DNA from: Desulfobacula sp. | GTDB taxonomy: Bacteria; Desulfobacterota; Desulfobacteria; Desulfobacterales; Desulfobacteraceae | Direction of reading: 5' to 3' | NCBI GenBank assembly: GCA_029940235.1 | Contig: JAOZRI010000032.1 | Location: forward strand, 1-13,606 | Length of the DNA stretch: 13,606 nt | Shown: piece by piece, positions 1-7,535 of the stretch | How positions within the stretch are numbered: the stretch's first letter is position 1 | How the letters are laid out: each line of letters starts with the position of its first letter | Translations under genes and position numbers: made by a program | Notes under the pieces: model-generated | What the model was told of the DNA's origin: nothing | Databases searched by the model: none | Seen by the model: the letters and a program-made list of their open reading frames with translations, nothing else

Positions 1-256
1 GATGGAATTTACCAAGAACATCACCAACAGTTCTTGCTGATTTTTTAAATTTTGCTGTGGATGATAATCCAAGCTGGCTCATGGCATAGACAATTCTTCG
101 TTGAACAGGTTTCAAGCCGTCACCAATATGGGGCAGGGCACGGTCTAAAATTACATACATTGAATAGTTTAAATAAGCTTTTTCAGTAAATCTTTGAAAA
201 GGCATTTTTTCAAAATCTTCAATTGCAGATGGGGCTGATGGAATTGTCTCTTTCAT
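1..256 (-). CDS. parC: DNA topoisomerase IV subunit A, N-terminal part (cut by window edge)
   Basis: This is the breakage-reunion subunit of topoisomerase IV, which with ParE decatenates replicated chromosomes. Only about the first 85 residues are in the window, and the gene continues past base 1. The visible part closely follows E. coli ParC: an [16 protein letters not shown] segment, [16 protein letters not shown], then [17 protein letters not shown], which leads into the quinolone-resistance region. The catalytic tyrosine and the C-terminal DNA-wrapping domain lie outside. The ATG at 254-256 shares one base with the parE stop (TAATG), so translation is probably coupled to parE. No strong ribosome binding site precedes it. 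The [17 protein letters not shown] stretch favours ParC over GyrA, and so does the parE neighbour. Confidence 0.95.
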   Translation of the reverse strand, partial: MKETIPSAPSAIEDFEKMPFQRFTEKAYLNYSMYVILDRALPHIGDGLKPVQRRIVYAMSQLGLSSTAKFKKSARTVGDVLGKFH

Positions 257-2208
257 TAATCAATCTCTTTTATATCACCTTTGGTTTCTATCCAGGTTTT
301 GCGATCCTTTGCTCTTTTTTTGCTCAAAAGCATATCCATGGAATCATAAACCTGTTTTATTGAATCTTCTATATCATAATCAATGGAGAGTTGTACAAGA
401 CGTCTGGAATCAGGAGCGATGGTCGTCTCTTTTAGCTGTGCCGGATTCATCTCACCAAGACCTTTAAACCTTTGAACATTTATTTTACTTCTGTTTTTTT
501 TGCGCCTTTTTATGCGTTTGATGATATTCTCTTTTTCAGGATCATCCAATGCATAAAAGACCTCTTTTCCCACATCAATTCTATATAGAGGAGGCATTGC
601 AATATGCATATGTCCATTTTCAATAATTTTCGGGAAATGTTTTAAAAACAGAGCACATATCAATGTTGCAATATGCAGACCGTCAGAATCAGCATCTGCA
701 AGGACACAAATTTTATTATACCGTAGTTTTGAAATATCATCAGAACCTGGCAAAACACCGAGAACTCTGGAAATATCCCTGATTTCTCTTGACTCCATTA
801 TGGCAGAGGAGTCAAGTTCCCAGGTGTTTAATATTTTACCGCGCAAGGGCATAATTGCCTGGAAGCGTCTGTCCCTTGCCTGTTTTGCAGATCCTCCTGC
901 TGAATCTCCCTCAACAAAAAACAGTTCACGCCTTCCATGGTCAACACTTGTGCAGTCAGAGAGTTTGGCAGGGAGCCTTAAGCCGTTTGATGTCTTTTTC
1001 TTGGTAACTTTTTTGGATTTTTTTATGCGGGTTTTTGCATTTTCAATGGCAAATAAAGCAAGTCGTTCTCCAAGATCAATGTTATGGTTGAGCCATAAAC
1101 TGAATGCATCTCTTACCTGAATATTTACAAGGCCTGCACAATGCCGAGATGATAATCTCTCTTTTGTCTGTCCTGAAAACTGGGCATCGGAAAGTTTTAC
1201 AGATAAAATATATCCAACATTATGCCATATATCTTCAGGAGCAAGGAATAGACCTCTTGGCAGAAGGTTTTGGAATTTGCAGAATTCTTTAACAGATTCA
1301 AGAAGTCCTGACCGAAAACCATTTACATGTGTCCCACCAAGGCTTGTAGGTATAAGATTTACATAACTCTCTTCTGGGTTTGATCCTGTTCCACGGGATT
1401 CAGATGTCCAGTTAACTGCCCATATAATCTGAATATCATCACTCTCAAGCCTGCCTGTAAAAGGCTGTGGAAAAATACATTTTTCTAAAGTTAAATTTTC
1501 ATTAAGATAATCATCAAGACCATGGTCATATTTCCATTTGATCTTTTCATTGGATTTTTCATCAAAAAATGTAGTAACAAGGCCTTTGCATAAAACTGCT
1601 TTGGATTTTAAAACCCTTTTTAAGGCATTTATGGAAAACTCAGGTGTGTCAAAATAGGAAGTATCAGGGTAAAACCACACTGAAGTCCCGGACTTTTTTT
1701 TGCCAATTGTTTTTATTATTGCGAGCTCTTGAGTTTTTAATCCGTTTTTAAAACCAATGTGGTATTTATGACCATTGCGTTTTATATGAATACTCAAATC
1801 AGAAGATAACGCATTGACAACAGAGACCCCGACTCCATGCAGACCACCTGAATAGCTGTAATCCTTATTGGAAAATTTAGCTCCTGAATGGAGTTTTGAC
1901 ATGATCAGTTCCACCCCTGTTATTTTTTCTTCAGGATGGATATCCACTGGCATGCCCCGACCATTATCAGAAACAATAATAGAGTTGTCTTTTTTTAATA
2001 CAACATCAATTTTGTCGGCATATCCTGCAATGGCTTCATCAACACAATTATCAATCACCTCATATGCCAGGTGATCCGGGCTTGAAGTGTCTGTGTACAT
2101 ACCAGGTCTTATTTTAACCGGGTCAAGGCCCTTTAAAACCTCGATCGATTCAGCATTGTATTCGCTTTTTGACTTACTGTCTTTATTGTCAATCTCAAAT
2201 AATTTCAT
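256..2208 (-). CDS. parE: DNA topoisomerase IV subunit B (ATPase subunit)
   Basis: This is the ATP-hydrolysing subunit of topoisomerase IV, working with ParC in chromosome decatenation. At 650 residues it is close to E. coli ParE (630). The GHKL ATPase fold is clear: Glu50 and Asn54 in the AYEVIDN helix, DNGRGMPV at about 81-88, and [15 protein letters not shown] at 121-135. The TOPRIM domain has [15 protein letters not shown] from about 434 and DADSDG at 505-510, followed by [11 protein letters not shown] near 579. DADSDG (GyrB normally has DADVDG), the downstream parC and the lack of the GyrB insertion of enteric bacteria point to ParE. The ATG at 2206-2208 has no strong Shine-Dalgarno sequence upstream. 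The gene is divergent from the adenylate cyclase gene and shares its 160-bp upstream spacer. Confidence 0.96.
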   Translation of the reverse strand: MKLFEIDNKDSKSKSEYNAESIEVLKGLDPVKIRPGMYTDTSSPDHLAYEVIDNCVDEAIAGYADKIDVVLKKDNSIIVSDNGRGMPVDIHPEEKITGVELIMSKLHSGAKFSNKDYSYSGGLHGVGVSVVNALSSDLSIHIKRNGHKYHIGFKNGLKTQELAIIKTIGKKKSGTSVWFYPDTSYFDTPEFSINALKRVLKSKAVLCKGLVTTFFDEKSNEKIKWKYDHGLDDYLNENLTLEKCIFPQPFTGRLESDDIQIIWAVNWTSESRGTGSNPEESYVNLIPTSLGGTHVNGFRSGLLESVKEFCKFQNLLPRGLFLAPEDIWHNVGYILSVKLSDAQFSGQTKERLSSRHCAGLVNIQVRDAFSLWLNHNIDLGERLALFAIENAKTRIKKSKKVTKKKTSNGLRLPAKLSDCTSVDHGRRELFFVEGDSAGGSAKQARDRRFQAIMPLRGKILNTWELDSSAIMESREIRDISRVLGVLPGSDDISKLRYNKICVLADADSDGLHIATLICALFLKHFPKIIENGHMHIAMPPLYRIDVGKEVFYALDDPEKENIIKRIKRRKKNRSKINVQRFKGLGEMNPAQLKETTIAPDSRRLVQLSIDYDIEDSIKQVYDSMDMLLSKKRAKDRKTWIETKGDIKEID

Positions 2209-2368
2209 AAATTATCTATTGTGATATAAAAATTAAACATTTATATTAACTGGGTAATCAATAATTAGTAATTAATAATTTTTTATTATTCATTCTTAAT
2301 TATTAATTTGAAACATACCCCTATATCATTTTTATTTATAAATGTAAAAATAGGAAATTATATTTGTC
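2209..2368. promoter_or_regulatory. AT-rich divergent spacer with an 11-bp inverted repeat
   Basis: This 160-bp spacer must hold the promoters for parE-parC (leftward) and the cyclase gene (rightward). It contains a perfect 11-bp inverted repeat, AATTAATAATT at 2270-2280 and AATTATTAATT at 2298-2308, with a 17-base interval that is itself partly self-complementary. In sequence this AT-rich, arms could be an operator, a cruciform or chance. I could not place a convincing -35/-10 pair on either strand. Confidence 0.35.
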
Positions 2369-5300
2369 ATGGCATCTGTAAAAACTGATTTTAATTTTAA
2401 CACTTTTGAAACCCAATGGGAACAGTTGTCTGAAGAAGATAAAGCGCTTGTTGTTAAAAATGCTGCCAACCTTGAACCTCATATTGCAATTCTTCCTATT
2501 TTATTCGGTATAACATCTTATCATTTCACTGTAAGAAACAATGCCAGAAAAGGTCTTGGAGTTATTCACGATAAAATAGATCAATTATTATCTGATCCGC
2601 TTGATACAAAACTATATTTAAAAGGCCAAAAAGCATCTGCTTCAATCTGTTCAAGAATATATTCTCAAATTGATTCGGAACTCTCTTTTAATGAACTTGG
2701 ATTTTTTTTTAAAACTCTGCTGGAGTTCAAAAAAAAGGGAGCTTATTTTGCTTTTCAGGCAGTCTACAACAAGCAGATTTCTGTTGAAACCATGCAAAAG
2801 ATTATTTATACGGTTCCAGAAGCCTCCCGTCTTTCCTTTGTTGATCAATATATCAAAACATCACCTGAAATCAGACTCAGGTTTGGATTTGCATTTAAAA
2901 AAATTTTAAAATCAATAAAGAAGAGAGAGATAGTTATTGAATTTTATGCAAGCCTTTTTGATGCAAAACGAAATGCTGATCCTTTTTTAAATAATATTAA
3001 TCCTGATTTAAGAGATCCTGATCAGATAATTTTCAATGAAATAAAATCACAATCCCCAGATAAAATTATCATGGGTCTTAAAGCCCTCTCCATGATATTG
3101 ACCAAAATATCTTCAGCATTACTGCTTGATATTCTGTTAAACCAGGAGATAAAAAAAGTGAGGGTTATAATTTATAATATTATTGAAAATTCTTCAATGG
3201 GAGCATATGAAGATCTTTTTGAACCAATCATACAAGTTTTTTATAAATGTAATATTCAAGAGGCTTTCCATGCATTCAAAGCTCTCATTGTAACAGGCAG
3301 GCAGCCCCTTTATAAACTGCTTGACATGGTGAGAGATAAGTATCCTGACCTTATGCCAGTAATCAACAGTGAAATATCATCGTTATCAAAAATTTCATTT
3401 TTATTTATCCAGGATATAGCTTTGAATAAAGATAAGTATGCAGGATCTAATTTCCAATTAAATCTTGCATGTGTCCTTGGTATGATAAAAAAAAGACCTG
3501 AACGTGTTGTTAGAATTTTAAAAGAATATGACAATGACTTTAATGACTCTTTGCGCATGGATGTTACCGGGTTCATGGAAAAGACAAAACAGCTTCTTGT
3601 TAAGGAGAAACAAGATATTGAAACCCAGTTTGATCCTGTTATTCAGAAGGTTAAAAAAGAGTCAAAAAAAACCAAAGGTTTGATAAAAACCCTTTTTCTA
3701 ACTTCCAGTGCCAAAAAGATTGAAAATCTTAAAACCACTAAAAATCTTGAGTCCATTGATTTCCAAAATGAAATAATTAAGGATGTTGATCTTTCATCCT
3801 CTGAATTTATTGCATCCTCTCTTTTGTTTAATAAAGCTATTTTTAATAATTGTGATTTTGCGAACTCTTTGTTTGATCACGCATATTTTAAAGGTGCTGT
3901 CTTTTATAATATTGATATGTGCAAAACAAAATTTGATGGTGTTAATTTTGATAACGCCTGTTTTATCAATGTAAATGCCAAAGGGGCAAAATTTATAAAA
4001 TGCAGTTTTCAAAATGTTTGTGTTTATAATTGTGATTTTGCCAATGCACAAATGATTGATGCTTCTTTTATTAATTCAACAATTACAAAAACATCTTTTG
4101 CTCAAACCAATTTTTTTTGTTCCTCTTTTGCTTATTCACGCCTTTCAGCAATATCTTTTGTCACATCAAATGTTGACAGGGCTGATTTTGATGGTGTAAA
4201 GGCCAGGTTCTGCAGATTCCCTTCCTCTACCAAATTTGATATGCAAACCAGTGATATAGATTATAACGCCAGGAAATTTCAACTTGAGCCTAATGATATG
4301 CCAAAAATTGATAACACAATTGTTTCTAAAATCAATATGCTTATTTTCAGTGAGTTTATTCACTATGGTGAAATGAAATTTTTGAATCAGAATCAGCTTT
4401 CTCTATTGACGGCTTTTGATATCTTTAAACCGGGACAGGCTGATTTATTTCAAATTATACCATTTCTCATCCATGAAAATATTGATTTTCCAGGTTTAAA
4501 AGCAATCCCAAATCAAACACCGTGTGGAATATGTGACTACACACCTGGTATTGAAGCGCAGGAAGTTTTAAAAAAATATATAAATAGAGAAAAGATAGTA
4601 GTCAGGCACTGCCAGGATCATGTAGTTGAAGGGCTTTTTACAATAGGCAGCACAGGTTCTCTTGCCCAGACAGCAGATTCTGATATTGACTGGTGGGTGT
4701 GCATAAATGAGGATCATTTCACTTTGACAGGGATTGATTTATTTAGAAAAAAACTTGATATGCTGGAAAATATGGCTGACAAACAGTTTAAGACCCAGGT
4801 GACTTTTTTTCTGGTGGATATCCTTAAAACACGAAATAATGATTTTGGTGATTCCACTATTGAGAGTTCCGGGTCAGCTCAAACCAGGCTTTTAAAGGAA
4901 GAATTTTACAGAACAATGATTTATATAGCAGGCAGAATTCCACTCTGGTCAGTCTTGCCCACCTCCATCAGTATTAATTATTACAATAGTATTTTAAAGA
5001 CTGTTTCAAGTTTTCCAAGCCTGACAAGATATATTGATCTTGGTGATATCCATGCCATATCCACGAGTGAATATGTTGGTGCATCAATCTGGCAGATGTT
5101 TAAATGGTTGAAAAGCCCATTTAAATCAGTAATTAAAATGGCGCTTCTTGAAAAATTTATTTATGAGTATGGCAGGCAATCTTTGCTGTGCAATAAATAT
5201 AAAGATGAGTGGATGAATTCAGGAGCGCATTTAAAGCTTGCCCAGAACGATTCATATTATATTTTATTGAAAAATCTTCTTGAGTATTATGAAAAAAAAA

Positions 5301-6256
5301 GTGACAAACATTCGGTAACCCTTTTACTCACCTGTTTCTTTTTAAAACTTGGTATTTCAAAGGATTCTCAAATTGATAATACAGTGTTTGGTCTTAAAAA
5401 AATTCTTCTTGAAAAATGTATGGGCGAATGGGGATGGAGCAAAGCAAGGGTTTTTGAAATTGGCAATTTTAAAAACTGGGGTTACAGTGACATAGTCAAG
5501 CTTTCCAATTTCATTGAAAGATATATGGTAAAAAAATATAAAATTATAAACAAAGCTTTTGAAAGCCTGCTCCATGGGAGATCAGGGATCAGCCCTGAAG
5601 ACCGTACCATGCTTGGTCGAAAAGTTCTTGTTGAATTTTCAAAACAGTCTGGAAAAGTGGGAAAAGTTCTTCTTATATCAAGAAGCGACAGGCATTTCCA
5701 GAGCCTGCAGCTTAAATATATTAAAAAAGATGGTCAAGCCTTTGCCTGGAAGCTTTTACATAACCTAAAGGGTACACGTAAAAATGCAAAATCTTTCCAG
5801 AATAGAGAAGACTCTTTGATATCAGCAGATACCATTGAAGAGATTGGTGCATGGTTAATTAATAACAGTCTTTACAACGAACACACTATTATTAATCTGA
5901 TTCCTAATCCTGCCTATGTGACATTTGATGATATCCGTAAACTTTATAAAAATATGTATGATTTTTTCCATCCTCTCCTTAGACAAAATATCAGTTTTGA
6001 TCAGTTATTGATGAAAAACAGGATGGTGTGTATGTTTGTTTCCATTAATTTTTATGCACCAAAACAGGCACATGAAGTGAGTGGATATTGCGCAGTCTAT
6101 CTCAATTCCTGGGGAGAGATGTTTTGTAAATCTTCCTATTCCAGCAAAGGTTTTCCCTCCATGGACGAGGTGAAAAAAGATATCATGGGTAAAATTGGTA
6201 TCAAACGATTGCCTTTGAATACGGCTTTCTACTTCTCCAAAGGCGCAGCCCGATAA
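2369..6256 (+). CDS. Class I adenylate cyclase with helical N-terminus and pentapeptide-repeat domain
   Basis: This enzyme is predicted to make cyclic AMP from ATP in the cytoplasm. Three regions are visible. Residues 1 to about 465 are helix-rich and look HEAT-like, but I do not recognise them. From about 487 to 617 every fifth residue is hydrophobic, mostly Phe: 27 unbroken pentapeptide repeats, expected to form a right-handed beta-helix. From about 650 to the end it follows E. coli CyaA: GICDYTPG near 720, then GSTGSLAQTADSDIDWWV from 760 with the nucleotidyltransferase Asp772 and Asp774, EEFYRTM near 845 and EYVGASIWQMFKWL near 901. The protein is 1295 residues against 848 for E. coli CyaA. 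It seems to stop where E. coli has roughly 200 more residues (the regulatory tail). The ATG at 2369 has only a weak, distant AGGA. No better in-frame start was found. Function from the catalytic motif is firm; roles for the added domains are unknown. Confidence 0.9.
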   Translation: MASVKTDFNFNTFETQWEQLSEEDKALVVKNAANLEPHIAILPILFGITSYHFTVRNNARKGLGVIHDKIDQLLSDPLDTKLYLKGQKASASICSRIYSQIDSELSFNELGFFFKTLLEFKKKGAYFAFQAVYNKQISVETMQKIIYTVPEASRLSFVDQYIKTSPEIRLRFGFAFKKILKSIKKREIVIEFYASLFDAKRNADPFLNNINPDLRDPDQIIFNEIKSQSPDKIIMGLKALSMILTKISSALLLDILLNQEIKKVRVIIYNIIENSSMGAYEDLFEPIIQVFYKCNIQEAFHAFKALIVTGRQPLYKLLDMVRDKYPDLMPVINSEISSLSKISFLFIQDIALNKDKYAGSNFQLNLACVLGMIKKRPERVVRILKEYDNDFNDSLRMDVTGFMEKTKQLLVKEKQDIETQFDPVIQKVKKESKKTKGLIKTLFLTSSAKKIENLKTTKNLESIDFQNEIIKDVDLSSSEFIASSLLFNKAIFNNCDFANSLFDHAYFKGAVFYNIDMCKTKFDGVNFDNACFINVNAKGAKFIKCSFQNVCVYNCDFANAQMIDASFINSTITKTSFAQTNFFCSSFAYSRLSAISFVTSNVDRADFDGVKARFCRFPSSTKFDMQTSDIDYNARKFQLEPNDMPKIDNTIVSKINMLIFSEFIHYGEMKFLNQNQLSLLTAFDIFKPGQADLFQIIPFLIHENIDFPGLKAIPNQTPCGICDYTPGIEAQEVLKKYINREKIVVRHCQDHVVEGLFTIGSTGSLAQTADSDIDWWVCINEDHFTLTGIDLFRKKLDMLENMADKQFKTQVTFFLVDILKTRNNDFGDSTIESSGSAQTRLLKEEFYRTMIYIAGRIPLWSVLPTSISINYYNSILKTVSSFPSLTRYIDLGDIHAISTSEYVGASIWQMFKWLKSPFKSVIKMALLEKFIYEYGRQSLLCNKYKDEWMNSGAHLKLAQNDSYYILLKNLLEYYEKKSDKHSVTLLLTCFFLKLGISKDSQIDNTVFGLKKILLEKCMGEWGWSKARVFEIGNFKNWGYSDIVKLSNFIERYMVKKYKIINKAFESLLHGRSGISPEDRTMLGRKVLVEFSKQSGKVGKVLLISRSDRHFQSLQLKYIKKDGQAFAWKLLHNLKGTRKNAKSFQNREDSLISADTIEEIGAWLINNSLYNEHTIINLIPNPAYVTFDDIRKLYKNMYDFFHPLLRQNISFDQLLMKNRMVCMFVSINFYAPKQAHEVSGYCAVYLNSWGEMFCKSSYSSKGFPSMDEVKKDIMGKIGIKRLPLNTAFYFSKGAAR

Positions 6257-6403
6257 TATTTGAGCACAAACTCACCCATCTACGTCGTTGCTTCATGCTT
6301 TTGCAATCCTCACGTACTACAGTACGCTCTGGTTGCAAAAGCAATTGCGCCTTGAATATGGGCAAGTTGTGAGCATACGCTCCTCTACGAGCCATCCAAA
6401 TAT
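6256..6403 (+). repeat. 148-bp palindromic dispersed repeat, copy 1
   Basis: This is one of two related 148-bp elements in the window; the other, at 12553-12700, is in opposite orientation. The ends are inverted (ATATTTG at 6256-6262, CAAATAT at 6397-6403). The core is a nested hairpin: a perfect 11-bp stem (TGCTTTTGCAA 6296-6306 with TTGCAAAAGCA 6333-6343) around an inner CGTACT-AC-AGTACG stem at 6313-6326. Outer flanks also pair imperfectly. The element shares its first base with the cyclase stop codon and ends 5 bp before the LOG gene's stop, so it fills the gap between two convergent genes. It carries no ORF. It could be a REP/MITE-like element, and its fold could act as a two-way terminator or mRNA 3'-end protector (inference). 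Confidence 0.9.
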
Positions 6404-6408
6404 AAGAG

Positions 6409-7086
6409 CTAACCTGGTTGATTGATTTTGTGGAAATCAACAACAGTCTGAACAATTTGTTCAGGGTCGTCAAGGAGATGAAAAAGATCGAGATTATCTC
6501 TGGATATCATTTTATCTTTTAATAATTTATCTTTTATCCATTGGACAAGCCCACCCCAGTAATCAATTCCCACAAGAATAACAGGAACCTTTCTGATGCG
6601 CTGGGTCTGTATCAGGGTAATGGCTTCAAACATCTCATCAAGGGTTCCAAAACCACCGGGCATGATAATATAGGCCTGGGCATATTTTAAGAACATAACT
6701 TTTCTGACAAAAAAATATTTAAATTCAACCTGTATTGTTGCATAGGGATTTGGTTTTTGCTCAAAAGGAAGGGTAATATTCAATCCTATGGAATCTGCTT
6801 TTTCTCTTGCTGCCCCTTTATTGGCAGCTTCCATAATTCCACCCCCGCCACCGGTAATAGTTGCAAACCCGCTTTTTGCAAACAATGCAGCAAGATTTTC
6901 ACATTTTTTATAATCCGGGTGATCGCTGCTGGTTCTGGCTGACCCAAAAATGGAGACTGCAGGACCAAGGGTATGTAAAGCATCAATGCCTTCAACAAAT
7001 TCTCCCATTATTTTAAATAATCGCCATGATTCACCTGTTTTAAAATCATTAATGGGATATTTTCCATTTATGTTATTGTTTTTCAT
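6409..7086 (-). CDS. LOG-family nucleotide 5'-monophosphate phosphoribohydrolase (TIGR00730 type)
   Basis: This is a Rossmann-fold LOG (Lonely Guy) protein. Characterised members remove ribose 5'-phosphate from cytokinin nucleotides or from AMP-like nucleotides; in bacteria the real substrate is often purine nucleotide salvage or turnover. The hallmark motif PGGFGTLDE is at 143-151, preceded by the phosphate-binding GGGGGIMEAANKG at about 79-91 and an Arg128-Lys129 pair before it (FVRKVMFLKYA). Length (225) and the N-terminal extension with ESWRLFKIMGEF fit the longer bacterial LOG subgroup. The start has a good Shine-Dalgarno sequence (GGCAGGA, about 5 bases upstream). It stands alone, convergent with the cyclase and divergent from the HPr gene. 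Older annotations call such genes lysine decarboxylase, which is not supported. Confidence 0.88.
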   Translation of the reverse strand: MKNNNINGKYPINDFKTGESWRLFKIMGEFVEGIDALHTLGPAVSIFGSARTSSDHPDYKKCENLAALFAKSGFATITGGGGGIMEAANKGAAREKADSIGLNITLPFEQKPNPYATIQVEFKYFFVRKVMFLKYAQAYIIMPGGFGTLDEMFEAITLIQTQRIRKVPVILVGIDYWGGLVQWIKDKLLKDKMISRDNLDLFHLLDDPEQIVQTVVDFHKINQPG

Positions 7087-7269
7087 TTATCCTGCCTTCT
7101 GTTTAAAAATTAAAAAGTGTTATTTACATATTTATGGTAAATTTAAGCAATATATGTTAAATAGGTCAACAATTATAAGCCTGTCATACAAAATAATTAC
7201 AATACATATTTGATCTCTTTTGTGAATTGACATTTGCACAAAGAGAATATAAAGAAAAAAAAGATTTTT
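7087..7269. promoter_or_regulatory. Divergent LOG/ptsH spacer with inverted repeat over a possible promoter
   Basis: This 183-bp spacer separates the divergent LOG and ptsH genes. A possible sigma-70 promoter for ptsH is TTGACA at 7227-7232 with TATAAA at 7248-7253, but the 15-base spacing is short. An inverted repeat lies across the -35: CTCTTTTGTG at 7215-7224 and CACAAAGAG at 7237-7245 (one bulged base), inner arms TTTGTG/CACAAA 12 bases apart. That placement suits a repressor site, or a hairpin if transcription starts upstream. The regulator is unknown. Confidence 0.35.
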
Positions 7270-7533
7270 ATGGAAAAAGCAGTATTAATTAAAAATGATC
7301 TCGGTATGCATGCAAGACCTGCCGGGGTAATTGCAAAAATTGCTAACACAGCACACAATGAAGTCTGTCTTTGTGTAAATTCAGACAAGGTTGATGCCAC
7401 AAGTATTATTGATATATTAACGCTTGGTGCGGTAAAGGGAACCAGGGTTGTTATTAAAATTGAAAACCAGGAAGATATTATGATTCTTAATAAACTCGTT
7501 GATTTTTTTGAATCAGGTTTTGGAGAGAGATAA
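7270..7533 (+). CDS. ptsH: Phosphocarrier protein HPr
   Basis: HPr is the small cytosolic phosphocarrier of the PEP:sugar phosphotransferase system. It takes phosphate from enzyme I on a histidine and passes it to EIIA proteins. The 87-residue product has the active-site motif GMHARPAG with the phosphorylatable His at residue 15, and DATSIIDILTLGA around the position of Ser46, so the site HPr kinase would use is also a serine. I chose the ATG at 7270, which gives normal HPr length; a TTG at 7234 would add 12 mostly Lys-rich residues and lies inside the likely promoter. The upstream A-rich stretch has only a weak Shine-Dalgarno. It is first in an operon with ptsI and smpB, 2 bp before ptsI. 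Confidence 0.95.
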   Translation: MEKAVLIKNDLGMHARPAGVIAKIANTAHNEVCLCVNSDKVDATSIIDILTLGAVKGTRVVIKIENQEDIMILNKLVDFFESGFGER

Positions 7534-7535
7534 AG

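Noticed and set aside
3827..4221. Tandem DNA repeats in the pentapeptide region
   Set aside because: The five-residue period is in the protein; the underlying 15-bp units are too diverged to call a DNA tandem repeat.
7219..7242. CRP (cAMP receptor) site upstream of ptsH
   Set aside because: The arms TGTGA and GCACA are separated by 10 bases instead of the 6 of the TGTGA-N6-TCACA consensus, and the second half-site is imperfect.
7234..7269. Upstream TTG start extending HPr by 12 residues
   Set aside because: It would make a Lys-rich tail not found in HPr proteins and would overlap the probable promoter; the ATG at 7270 gives standard length.
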